From positions 64,431,075 to 64,495,074 of the forward strand of contig ML679961.1 of the NCBI GenBank assembly GCA_007922225.1: DNA of 64,000 nucleotides, read 5' to 3'. The position numbers and the translations under genes are program-made. Below the pieces are notes generated by a model that saw nothing but the letters and a program-made list of their open reading frames with translations, was not told where the DNA came from and searched no databases. Positions within the stretch are counted from its first letter, which is position 1; the number at the start of each line of letters is the position of its first letter. The stretch comes from Emydura subglobosa (taxonomy: Eukaryota; Chordata; Testudines; Chelidae). Below, one piece after another: positions 48,736 through 59,530 of the stretch.

Positions 48736-49839
48736 TGTTTACAAAACAGGTTAGATATGTAGCAGGTTTGTTTTGGCTTTATTTACAAAGTAGAAAAGTC
48801 AACTGATTTCAAAAGCTAAGACTGTCTTCTTGTGTTTTCTTCTATACCATCAATATTTTCAATCCCTGTAGGGGGTGAGCCATGCTAAATGAGAACTTCC
48901 TGTCTGTGTATTTAAAACAGAAAACAACCTTCTTTTAAAGCCTCACTGAGCTGTTAAAATTTCTTTGTTTTCCCAGGCTGAGATTCTTTTTGCCAGGTTT
49001 TATCCCAATACAAATTCTTTTTCTGAACTGTTAAAAATGCCTTAGAGATGCTGACAAACCTGATTGCATGTGATCATGTGTATTAGCCTTTTTGTTTTCA
49101 TATTAGTTACAAGCATTCAATTCATTATTTTTCCTTTTAAGGGCAGTCTTTATTACATTATACTGTAAACAGCAGTGCTTGAAGCTATCAACACTTTCTC
49201 TCCCTTCCTTCCTTCCCCCACAAATGACTCTCATTTCCTAAAGACTTTGACTGTAATACATTTCACAGTATAAGATTTGTTGCTTATCAAAAGGAATGTA
49301 TGTTGAATGGCTCCACTAATGCTGTCCTATCGCCCTTTTTGTTTTAAACTTCCTCCAAAACCCTCTGTTGTTCTCTCTCTATGTCTTGGATACTAATTGT
49401 GGCCAAGCTAACTTATGAACAACCTCGGGCAAGCTTATTCTGACCCACCAAATGTTAAAATTAAAAAAAAAAGTAGATGAAATGTTTATTTAAACAGCAC
49501 TTATTAAAAAGGCAAACGTTTTGTTTCAGGCATAAGGTTTTTTGGGTTTTTTTCCCCTGGAAAGGAAGCCTTGAGCTGATACCACAGCAGCCAGTATCTG
49601 CTTCTTCTCCTCCCCCACCCTTACCCCCAGTTTCCAGCAGAAATTGATTTATTTGCACTAATGGTGCTGATCTTGGATTTAAAGCCTTATATTGTTCATC
49701 TGAGCCCAGTGTTTAGTTAACATGTGAGTGCTGCCCATACACAGTGTATCTAGCTATGGAAATTACCATATTGCACATAACTCTGTCCTTCTGTCCTTCA
49801 CTCTGCCCCAAGAGCTAGTTATATGTGTGTTAGGACTTA

Positions 49840-51262
49840 GGCCATGTCTACATGTACAGTACTGCAGCGGCGCAGCTGTACCATTACAGCTGCACTGCTG
49901 CTGCACCTCAGGTGAAGACGCTGTATGCCGACGGAAGACCGCTCTCCCATCAGCATATAAAAGCCACCCCCATGAGCCACATAGTGCTGTACACACTAGC
50001 GCTTATGTTGGTGTAATTTATGTCGTTCAGGGCGTGGAATATTCACACCCGAGTGACATAAGTGGTAGTGTAGATCAGTGTTTCTCAACCTTTTAAGTAG
50101 CAAGTATCCCCTAACTTCTGAAAATGTTAATAAGTACCTCAACACTCAATTTTCCCCTCTGAGAAATATAATCTTTTTTCCCCTTTACTGCTGGACAACT
50201 GTATTTCTCATAAAGCAGGAGAGTTCTGAGTTCTGCATTGCTGTGTGGCTGTGGCAGATCACAAACCCTCCTGCTGATTCTCCCCTCCTTCCTCCTCCCC
50301 TTCCTCAATATAGGGGCAAAGGTCAACGCCAGACAATCACTATGGCCTCATGGCGGGGTCACGTGGTGTTCTCCTCTCAAAGGTGGGAACTTGTGAGGTA
50401 TGGGCAGGCACTAGCGGCCCAGAGTGGATAGCAACGCTCCCCATGGCCATCCCTAGGGGAGTGTGGGCCTGGGGCAAATCACACTGTGTGGGCCCCTCTT
50501 AACATTTTTATACTAGTAAAATCTGGGGCTGTCATAGTTGTAAATTTAACTACACAACTAAAGCAGTGAAATTGACAAGTAAGCCTGTGGGTAGAGCCAA
50601 GCTCCAGGACTGGGCAAGCTGCTGGGCTCTCCGCCTGGCTTTCTGTGCACCGGTCTTTGAGCTGGGGAGAGGAGCTGCCACCTGGGCAAGTTGCAGGAGG
50701 CTGCCGCCTGGCTGCCAGCCGGGGAGATGGGCGACTGCCACCTGCTTCGAGCTGGGGCAGAGGAGACTTCCGTGCAGGCTGGGACCCGGGGATGCGGGCA
50801 GGCGGCTGCTGCCCGTCTTCAAGCCAGGGCGCGAGAGGCTGTCTATCGGCTCAGCACAGGATGCTGCCGCTGGGCTCCCACCTGGGAGCTGGGACTGGAC
50901 AGGATGTGGGCAGCTGCCACCTGGCTTCCCGAAAAGCCAGCGGCTGCTGCCCACGCTAGCAGCTGCCGTCCAGTGTCCCAAAAAGCTGGTAGCTGCCACA
51001 CAGCTTCCCCGGACTGGGGCAGCTGCTGTCTACCTCCCAGCTAGGAGGTGGGACTGGGCAGGAAGCTGGCGGCTGCCATTGCTGGCCTCCCACAGAACCC
51101 GGCAGCTGCTGCCTGCCTCCTGCCACCTGGCTTCCCCAGAAGTCAGCAGCTGCCGCTTGCTTCCCTTCACTGGGTTTTTCGCTGCGTACCCCCTGCCTGT
51201 GTCTCGCATACTCCCAGGGGTACGCGTACCACAGTTTGAGAAACTATGGTGTAGACATAGCC
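49840..51262. mobile_element. TTA-type miniature element interrupted by a hAT-like insertion
   Basis: The outer left end GGCCATGTCTACATGTACAG (after TTA, 49837-49839) pairs with the outer right end TGTAGACATAGCC (51250-51262). A hAT-like element sits at 50076-51248. Without it and one copy of its 8-bp duplication the outer element would be about 240 bp, with a GCGGCGCAGCTGTACC-type inner part also seen at 59289-59530. The 3-bp right flank is TTC, so the outer duplication is imperfect. Confidence 0.75.
50076..51248. mobile_element. GC-rich hAT-like non-autonomous element (second copy)
   Basis: It starts CAGTGTTTCTCAACC and ends AGTTTGAGAAACTATG, with flanks GTGTAGAT (50068-50075) and GTGTAGAC (51249-51256), 7 of 8 equal. 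At 1,173 bp it is a sister of 16583-17644 with the same terminal and internal blocks. From about 50580 to 51170 it has the same kind of GC-rich GGCTGCTGCC/CAGCTTCCC tandem-like interior. That interior yields an open frame of 237 codons (50566-51279) on the + strand and others in all frames. It has no domain and its composition follows the repeat, so it is not called as a gene. Confidence 0.87.
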
Positions 51263-51319
51263 TTCGATTTAGTCCATAGACAGAACTTTCCTTCTCTTAA
51301 TCATATGAAACCTTACCCG

Positions 51320-51345
51320 CCCCCCCCCCCCAAAAAAAAAAAAAA
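51320..51345. repeat. C12A14 mixed homopolymer
   Basis: Twelve C followed directly by fourteen A, about 60 bp after the nested transposon pair. Confidence 0.9.
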
Positions 51346-51388
51346 TAGTCAAATGTCTGTTGTCTTTGTACATTGTTTCTAGAACTGT

Positions 51389-51414
51389 GATTTGGAATGC
51401 TAGCATTCCAAATC
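51389..51414. repeat. Perfect 26-bp palindrome without spacer
   Basis: GATTTGGAATGCT (51389-51401) is followed directly by its exact reverse complement (51402-51414), with GCTAGC at the centre. It is not inside a transposon that I recognise. Confidence 0.95.
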
Positions 51415-52207
51415 TGGCTCACTCAGCCAGCAGTGGAAGCCGACTAAATGCCAGGGCAACTCTAAATGAGTGAATGAAGAAGGTGATGGTTGTGGCAGAA
51501 AGTGAGTGTTACTTTGCTCACTCAGAGATGCCCCATCAATGGCTGGTCTGGTTGTGCTTGGTATTACCATGATCGATGATGATCTCTGAGGGTTGATGTT
51601 GGGTGTCTCGTTACTGGCGATGGTCTTTGTCTCTCTCAGGGATGAGGGTTGGTTCTAGCTTGCTATACTAATAACACTTCCTAGTGGCTGCAGAAGGATG
51701 CCACCTCTGAGAACTATGCTATGAAGGAAAGTTGGGGGGGGAGTATAAGGGATAGAGGAAAACAGGTCTTAAAGTGAGCAAAAACCTGAGGATCCAGTTG
51801 CACTGATCTAATATCTCAACTTTATATCAGGGAAATGACACCCCTTCACTGAGTACAAGTGGATGAAGTTTTATGTTCCTATTACTTGGTGGCTCACACG
51901 GGGGGGAAAAAAGCTGCATGAGTATATATTATCTGTTCAGTTTTGGGGAGAGACTTTTTGTCTGCTCTTCTCGCTACAGATAAGGTGACATGATGATTAT
52001 TAAGAAGTGAGGGAAATTCAGGATAACAGAATGACCATACTTTCCCCCACACACACCTTTTTTTGTCAACAGCAATAACGACCTAAAAAAAAATCCTCTG
52101 AGGCTTCCTTTCTGAAATGTGATGCTAAAACTGTCATCGTGGGGTCCCACATTTATCTCTCACTAACTCCAGGTCAAATGTAATAGTATAAAAGTAAAAA
52201 GATATCC

Positions 52208-52260
52208 ATCCATCATCATCATCATATCTCTCTCCCCCCCCCCCCCCCCCCCCCCCGCCC
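52208..52260. repeat. (CATC)n followed by C23 homopolymer
   Basis: CATC/ATC repeats at 52208-52225, then TCTCTCT and 23 C at 52234-52256, G, and more C. Confidence 0.9.
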
Positions 52261-52311
52261 CCAAACTACCAGTCCTGGAAATTCATCTCAGAGTCTGAGG
52301 CAAGCTGTGTT

Positions 52312-52402
52312 GTGTCTGACAAAGTGGGTTGCAGCCCATGAAAGCTTATGCCCGCAGAAATTTGTTCGTCTTTAAGGTGCTACAAGACTCTTGTTTTGTG
52401 TT
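52312..52402. mobile_element. Common amniote interspersed repeat fragment (class unknown)
   Basis: TGTCTGACAAAGTGGGTTGC, CCATGAAAGCTTATGCCCGC and TCTTTAAGGTGCTACAAGAC are in the order of a repeat seen very often in turtle and crocodilian DNA. I do not assign its class. Confidence 0.65.
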
Positions 52403-55400
52403 CTTTCAATATCCCGGTCATCAGTAATAAAGGTTCTGAGGGTCAAATTTGGCCATCAGTGACATCTAGGGTGCCCCATTGTCTCAATGGATTTGCCAGG
52501 TGTAATTGATTGAAATTTAGCAAAAATTTGATTGAGATGGATTATATTCCAATTTGTGCATCGTTCTCTTCATAGTCAGGATTAAAAACAGTGACAACTT
52601 TTATTTTAGTCACTAAATACAGTAGCTAAGAAGCTGCTCTGTTTAGTAAGAAGCTTCTCTAGATACATTCATTTACCTAGCTATAGTTTTTACCCTGAAA
52701 TGTTCTTTTCCCCCCTTGTAAGCCCTGTGTATAGCAGAAAATGGGGCCCTTATCTGAAAAGTCTGCAAATGAGTTTTCCTCACTTCCTCTCATGCCCCAA
52801 AACAAAATTTAATATAGGTTTGTGGACCAAACAGTATGCAATGTTAGATTCAGAAAGCCCACTTGACATCTGCTTTTACAGGACTGAATTACTATTTCTA
52901 AATCTGGTGGCTATTGTGACTTGGCCAAATCAACACAGGCTGCTAAATGTTTAAAGCTTATGGGGAGGGAGCTGTGTTTTGAAAACTATTTATTTTAAAA
53001 CAATCGTTCCATCTCCTAACGTATAGAGGGGTTAAAGTTTGTCCAAACTCCTTTGAATACATTCATGGCTGCAGCTTCTCTTGCTGTATTTGGTAGTCTT
53101 TTATCCATTAATTATCCTTTGCATATGTAAAACATGTAAACTTGTTGTGTACGTCATGACTACTATTTTGTTTATATTGCAAATGTATTCTTGTGGGACC
53201 AGGCATAGGCATCACCTTATATTACAAATGTGTATGGGACAAGGGAAAATTCTGATCTCCCAACATCAAAGCTTTAAAAGAATACTATCTGTTTTGTTCA
53301 GCCCATCTGTCTAAATCCAAGAAGCAAGAGCCCTTTCACCTTGAATTATTGGAATTAAAAACTCTGAGTATGCATTTATGAACCTTCTGCAGGGGGCAGT
53401 CATGATGCTAAAAAGTGAGATTATTGGAAGATATGTTAGTCTCCAGGTAGTTACGATTGTAACTAGCTTTGCACCTATTAATATAACTATAAACTAAACC
53501 ACCTGAAATATTTTATGTGGTCTTCTACCAGAAGAGACCTTTAGCTAGGGAAAGTTTTGAGGGTAATCTAGACAGTCTTAGTCAGATTATTAGCACTAAA
53601 GATGTGCTATGCACTTCACAGTTGACAGAGAAAGATACTATCCCTGCCCCAAAAACTGAAAAATTGAAAAATTTGAAAAATTAAAGATTTTTTACTTTTT
53701 TGCCACTTCATAACTTTAAAATAATTTGGCCTAGAAATTCCAAACTTGATTCATCGTACTTTTGGTTTGTTTGTTTGTTTGTTTTGTTTTTCTTTGAAAA
53801 ATGCCTTTTACTGTCTTGGGAAGGCTTTAATAGGTTAATTTTGGAGGAGTTCAAAAAATTTGGGGCAAGGCCATGAGAAATCTTCAGGAGCTTATATCAT
53901 CCACAGATAACATTAAGCATGATTTAGGAAGTCGACTATTGAATCAAAAGGTATGCAAGATTTTAGATGTCACCACCACCTTCTATGATGTATGCCTCAG
54001 ATGCTTCCCTAACCATCAGAGCCTCTTCTTCACCCTTCCCTATATGAGTGTTCTATAAAATTTCTCCTCTTATCATGCATACTCCTTTCCATCCCCATCC
54101 ATCTTCCTACATACAATCATAAACCAGGGTCCCTGTTTTGCTATAAAGTACAAACTCCCCTCTGCCATCTCTGGTTTCCCTCCCTGCCATTGACTCCCCA
54201 GTCACCTGCTGCGTGGCTTCATGGAATAATGCAGGGAGTATGCAATAATCTAATTAACTCACCCTTGTAGTGGGGAGCTGGAGAGCAGAGAGTCAGATGC
54301 AGGCATGTCCCAGCCGGCAGGAGGACAGAAAACAAAATGTCAGATGATTGTGCAACAAAATAGCAAATCCTATGGCAATGGAATCTGAGTCCAGGGGGCC
54401 CTGATAGAGATGAATGGGGTAGGTGGCACCATGGAGTCACTTCTCTAGCTCTTGAGAGTCTCCGAAAGATAACATTTGATTGGTTTACATTCAGTTCACA
54501 TGTTCAGGTTTCACTGCAACCAGAGAAACTTAAGGAAAACTGAGATTCTAAAGTAAAAATCCACAGCTATGGAATTGCAGAATACAGGGGACTCTACTGA
54601 TCTGAGGTGTATTAACATTAAAAGGTTAGCTCGCATTGTGAGGGCAGAGATTTGGTGCTTTTGAGGAGTCTTAAATACACATTTCCATAGCTTCAGATAT
54701 CTTTTTAAGTATAACCTGAACTCTGATTTTTTTGTCTTTTGGGCTTGACTTTTGTTTCTGAGCTAAAATATTCTTTTAACGTTTTTCTCCTAAGTTACTG
54801 AAACATTTACAACTTTAAATCTAGTGTAACAAAATATTTCTTGTCAAATAACTTTGCAACCACTGTGGGAGCCTAATAGAAAGGTCTGTAAACCAGTTTC
54901 CATCTGCTTTAATATTACGCTTCTACTATAAAATGGCATTTTAGAATGGGTCTTTCAAACAGTTGTCAGTTCTCAGCAATCCCAGCCATGGAAAGGTTAC
55001 TATAAGAGAGCAGGTGGGGACAGTAGACTAGGAGAATCATAGTAGGCTGGTAATAATGAGTATTGCCATGGGGCACTGGTGGACACTATAATTTTTAGGT
55101 AGCACAGACGTTGGTTTTGAGCTACATTCTCCTTGCATCATCAATGATTTTCTCTTTTAAAATAAAAATATTCAAAGAGCTGTTGTAGGGGCATCATCTG
55201 TGTTCATCAAAGGGGGTAAATGAGGGAGTGTGTAGGTGGAAAGGAGGAACAGATAGAGTGAGAGGGATGGCCAGAATTGATGAAATGGAGGATGTAGAGA
55301 TATGACTTTGTGGAGATGAATGGAATGGCCTTGTAAACTTCTAATATATAATAATAAAACATTTTTAAACATTAAGCATATGAAGGTTTCTTCTAGACCT

Positions 55401-55860
55401 AGTCACAAAAGAAAACTGGGTTTTTTACTGACTGTGTGTATGAGAGAGAGCTGCTGTTTGTAGAATTCAAGTTTTCACTTAATAAAACTGTTTCAGTGCA
55501 AATTTTTCAAGTTTTTGACAAAATGTTGAAATTTCCCACTGAAAATGCTGACTTTTTTTTCCCATTTTCATAGAAATTTTCTCCAAAGGGGAAAAAACCT
55601 CATTTTTCAACCTGCTCTTCATTTTTTTAAATAAACCAGCACTGAAATACACATTCAGCTTGAAATCTAGTCATGTTAAAAAATCTATATATAGCTGTCA
55701 CTGCCCCCTGTTTTTAAAAGTTATTTATTTTTTCTCCCATGTTGCTATATGGAAAAACCCCCACACAAACAACAAGGGAAACTGACTTGACTATACACAG
55801 AAACAGTGCAAACAAACGGAAGGAGACTCTCTTTTTCCCTCTTACCCTTTTTCATTGCTA

Positions 55861-56429
55861 GGTCAGGTCTATGCTACAGATTTTTGCCAGCATAGCTATG
55901 TTGGTTAGGGGTATGACAAAGTATGATTTGTGATTAACATAGCTACACTGGTAAAAGCCTCTAGTATACAGGCAGTTATACTGGAGAAACTGGGCGTTTG
56001 CAAATATAGCTTATTTTGCTGGGGTATGTGTGGCTGGAATAAGCTAAATTGACAAAAGCATAGTTTTCCAGTATTAACTTCATCTATTTTAGGGGCTTGT
56101 CTAAACTAGAAAGTTGTACCGCTTTGATGATACTGGTATAGATAAAGCAGTACAACTCCCCTTAGTGTGAACACAGTTATGCCAGGATAGCTGTTCCCGT
56201 ACTGGAAGGGAAATAACTTATATTGGCATAAGGCATTTTTGTACCAATACTAGATAACTGTCAGTACTAGAGCTGCACTGGTATACCTATGCTGGTTTTA
56301 AGAAAAGAAATGACACCCATAAGTGACATCACTAGACCAGTACAAAATCTGTGTGCAGACCAGGGCTACATGGTCTTTGCTAATATAGTATAATGGTACC
56401 GGTAAAGCCTTCCATATATAGACCTGGCC
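55861..56429. mobile_element. Inverted-repeat element, CTA/TTA flanked, probably composite
   Basis: The left end GGTCAGGTCTATGCTAC and the right end CATATATAGACCTGGCC are inverted copies. The flanks are CTA (55858-55860) and TTA (56430-56432). A further terminus GGGGCTTGTCTAAACTAG after TTA starts at 56092, so a second element may be inside or adjacent. Phrases like CATAGCTA(T/C)(G/A)(T/C)TGG(T/G)(T/A)A recur. Confidence 0.6.
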
Positions 56430-58403
56430 TTAGTGACCAAGAATATAGTTATAAGTGTTATTTGTAACACCTCGCGGTACTTTTGGCTTTATATAACTTC
56501 CCCCTCAGGTTTGTTCCCTTCGGATGAGGTTGGAAATGGGTTCAATTTGTTGTTAGGTTTCCATACTACCACTGTCTCAGATTTCATAAAGAAATCAGTT
56601 ATGAAGGTGGCATTGAATGGTTTCTAGATTTGATATTTAGGAATAGAACCGAAGGCTAAATTTTCAAAAGGGACTGGTGATTTTGTGTGCTTAAATTGAT
56701 ACCTTAAAGAGGGGGCTGATTTTCAGAAAATGCTGAGCACCTGTTCTCTGAAAATCAGATCCTTTTAAGCATCTTGGGTGCCCAACGTGAGAGTCACTAA
56801 TCACTTTTGAAAAATTGGTCTCTAGTTTCTTCATGGAAATCCAGCTCTTGCCACTTGGGAAAAAACTGAGAACATTTCAAGTACATTAGTAGTTTCTTCT
56901 TGATTCTTACTAAAGAGCAGTATCTGTTCACTTTTATAGTATATCTCATGAAACAAGACATGCTTAAACCTGTGTAGAATGCAGATTCCTTTTCATGGGG
57001 AGTGACTCATTTTTATAAAAGCATTGGCAGAGGACTATCTCTGAAAATATGTTGCATTAAAACCTATGAGTAACTTCTTCTGAAAATGTAACTTCTGTTT
57101 GCACACACCTGTTAGCTACTGAGGGTGGACAAGATTCACAGCAGTTTATAAATCATCTTGTGGGGACACCCCCAAATCCGTGAACCAAAAAGTCTATCTC
57201 AGATGTTATTTTAGGAGTCATTAAATCCTTTAAAACCAGACAGAGAGCAAACAGAAGGTTTTCCCCATCCAGGGAGTGAATATGCATTTGGAAGAACAAA
57301 GGAACCCAAGCCTCTCAAACTGGATTTCAAGCAGGTTTCTACTATCCTATGCTCCTGGGGGAGAAAAAGAGCTTGGTTTTCCTATAAAGAAGAATGTTTA
57401 GTGTCTAGGGACACACAGCACTCATTTTGTCCTGGACACATGACCAAGAGCTGAAATAGGCACACTAGTTGTGATCACAGTGCTGCATGAGGCTATGGAC
57501 TTCTACCATGTAAGAATTTTAGGTAATAGTGTCATATGTAATATAAGCTTTTTGCCTACTTAGCAATATTTATAGAAGAAGCATGTTTGAGATTAGCTAG
57601 CTCTCATCTTTTGCTTTCTCATAATAACTTAACAATTACATATGCTTTTATTTAAGATATCTGGAGCTGATTGTGTTGACTGCTAGTGAGGACAGACATT
57701 ATCTGATGTGCTGTAGAGATGTAAACTGTAAATGGAAGCAGGAGTGTGGGAAGGGTCTGAACATCTACTTGTGGACAAAGAGCTGCAGCTTCTATCCTCC
57801 ACCAAAATGATAGCAAAAAAGGATTAGCTCAAGCTAATGAGGGCACCAGATGAGCCAAAAGATCTTGAGTGCTGGCAGGGTTGGTCAAAAATGCAAATAG
57901 CCCAATCCTACAAGAATAGTGTTGGAGTTTTTTGTTTTTGTTTTTTAACAATTGTAATCATCTGTATCTATCTTAAAATCCCTGCATGGGGAAAAATTCC
58001 ATTTGTTGCAGGTGGGGAATAGGAGGAGGATAAAATCTGTCAGTGAAGCAAATAGTATTAGCCTCTATCTCCAGAAGCTTTTCTAAGATGAGCACTTTTG
58101 ATAGCTTGCCATTCAATCTTTGAGTCAAATTTGCTTGGGAATGGTCCTTTGAATGTTTTTCTGCAGAAACTGGGCAGAGAGAGACTTTATTGAGATGTAT
58201 GAAATTGTTTATATTGCAGCATGCTGAAAATGACAAAACCTAGAGCAAAGATCATTCTGCAGAATTTCCTCTTCTCTTTAAAACTGATAACTTACACTGG
58301 GAGGTCACATGTATTTTAAAAAGTGAAACACAATTGATACTCTTTTATGTAAACTTTAAATATAGGGCAGTTTGCCTGACTTGTTCTTTTTTTCACTTCC
58401 TAG

Positions 58404-58617
58404 TTCACTTCTCCGCTATGGTGGAAATCTGTCCCTTCAAAGTGCCATGAGTGTCCGATTCAACAGCAATGGAACCCAGCTGCTGGCACTGCGTCGGCGC
58501 CTTCCACCAGTCCTCTACGACATCCACTCCCGACTGCCTGTCTTCCAGTTTGACAACCAAGGTTACTTCAACTCATGTACGATGAAGAGCTGCTGTTTTG
58601 CAGGCGATCGTGACCAG
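58404..58617 (+). CDS. DCAF5: DCAF5 coding exon (SSLLRYGG...FAGDRDQ)
   Basis: A 214-nt exon. The acceptor is CACTTCCTAG (AG at 58402-58403) and the donor is CAG|GTAACA at 58618. The frame starts with the last base of a Ser codon, reads SLLRYGGNLSLQSAMSVRF, passes an Arg-rich turn (LALRRRLPPVLYDI) and ends at FAGDRDQ on a codon boundary. It encodes another WD40 blade of lower canonical quality; in DCAF5 the next exon continues YILSGSDD, which is not found before 64000. The exon is separated from the previous one by a 34-kb, repeat-filled intron. Confidence 0.95.
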
Positions 58618-59288
58618 GTAACAGACAAGTGATGCCCTCCCAAGCTCACATGCCAGGTACTCTGTGCAAGAGTAGAGGCTTTCATGAGCATTTGAAAACA
58701 ACTTTAAGAACCTTCTCTGATTTGGGCAATATTATTTACTCCAGAACACACGGGGAGCGGTTCTTAAAATTGTGTAGTGTTGCAACAAGAAGAAATTAAA
58801 TGAAAATGAATGCACACCAAGGGGTATGGTAAATTCTATGTCCGAACAAAGTTGTCTAAAATTAGAAAATGTTTTCAAATGAAAGATGTAAACTAGCTCT
58901 CTGAAAGGTCTGACCAATTTTCAGACCCATGAATTAGACAATATTGTCTAGGTCAGAAAATTAAACTTTTTCATTTAATTATTATTTTAAAGCAAGAGAA
59001 ACAGCCTTGTAAAATCAAACATTGTGGGTTTTCTTCTTTCTCAATTTTCATGTCAAATTTTATCATTTTACAAGTGAAAATTTTTTTTACAGTTGTCACC
59101 ACAAAACCTGCCCAGCATTTGAAATTTCCCCTCATATCATCAACAATAAAGAATCTGGAATCAGAATTTAGATTTCAGTTCTATTTCTTATGCAAGAGAT
59201 AGAAAAGAGTCTCTTGTAGCTAGAAGGGCTCTGCAGAAGTAACAGGAATGAAAACACATTTGCTACTGAAGTAAATGCCTGTGACTTA

Positions 59289-59530
59289 GGCTATGTCTAC
59301 ATTACGGATCTTAAAGTGGCACAGCTGTACTGCTGTAAGGTCTCCTGTATAGCCATTCTGTGCTGCTCTATGTTCTAATTAAACCACCCCCAACAAGCGG
59401 TGGTATTTGTGTCAATGGGAGCATGGTCCACATGGACACTTTTGTTGGTGAAACTTTTATGTCAGACAGCAGTGACCACACCCCTGACCAACAAAAGTTT
59501 TACTGACAAAAGTGCTAGTCTACACATACC
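59289..59530. mobile_element. TTA-type miniature inverted-repeat element
   Basis: The left end GGCTATGTCTACATTACGG (after TTA, 59286-59288) and the right end AGTCTACACATACC are inverted copies. Inside, TTTTGTTGGTGAAACTTTTA and ACAAAAGTTTTACTGACAAA are also nearly inverted. Sibling of 49840-51262. Another GGCTATGTTTATGC end starts near 59549. Confidence 0.65.

Larger units (their letters stand above)
24335..58403 (+). other. DCAF5: DCAF5 intron (34 kb)
   Basis: Starts GTAAGA and ends CACTTCCTAG. This large intron holds most of the transposons of the window, listed separately. Longer parts where I recognise nothing are 29945-30655, 32200-34400, 37370-45440 (apart from a lone TIR-like GGGTAGGTCTATACTG near 42047 and a G-rich patch at about 42672-42715), 48740-49835, 51420-52200, 52410-55855 and 56435-58400. 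They are AT-rich and contain many short open frames without domain signals. Confidence 0.85.
11020..58617 (+). other. DCAF5: DCAF5 gene, internal part (five coding exons visible)
   Basis: Five exons on the + strand splice into a continuous frame of 665 nt (about 222 codons) with compatible phases throughout: G|GA, G|GC, AG|C, G|AG, AG|T, then a codon boundary. I recognise the joined protein as DCAF5/WDR22, a WD40 substrate receptor that docks on DDB1 in CUL4 E3 ubiquitin ligases; in SMARCB1-deficient cells DCAF5 is known to act on incomplete SWI/SNF complexes. Human DCAF5 is about 942 residues, and this part would match roughly residues 72-293 (from memory). Missing here are the N-terminal exon(s) with the first WD repeat and the exon(s) with the remaining WD repeats and the long acidic/Ser-rich tail. 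I saw no stop or frameshift in the five exons, so the gene looks intact. Confidence 0.93.

Noticed and set aside
50566..51279. 237-codon open frame on + strand
   Set aside because: It lies inside the GC-rich tandem-like interior of a hAT-like element; other frames and strands are open too, there is no domain, and the sister copy at 16583 does not keep the same frame.
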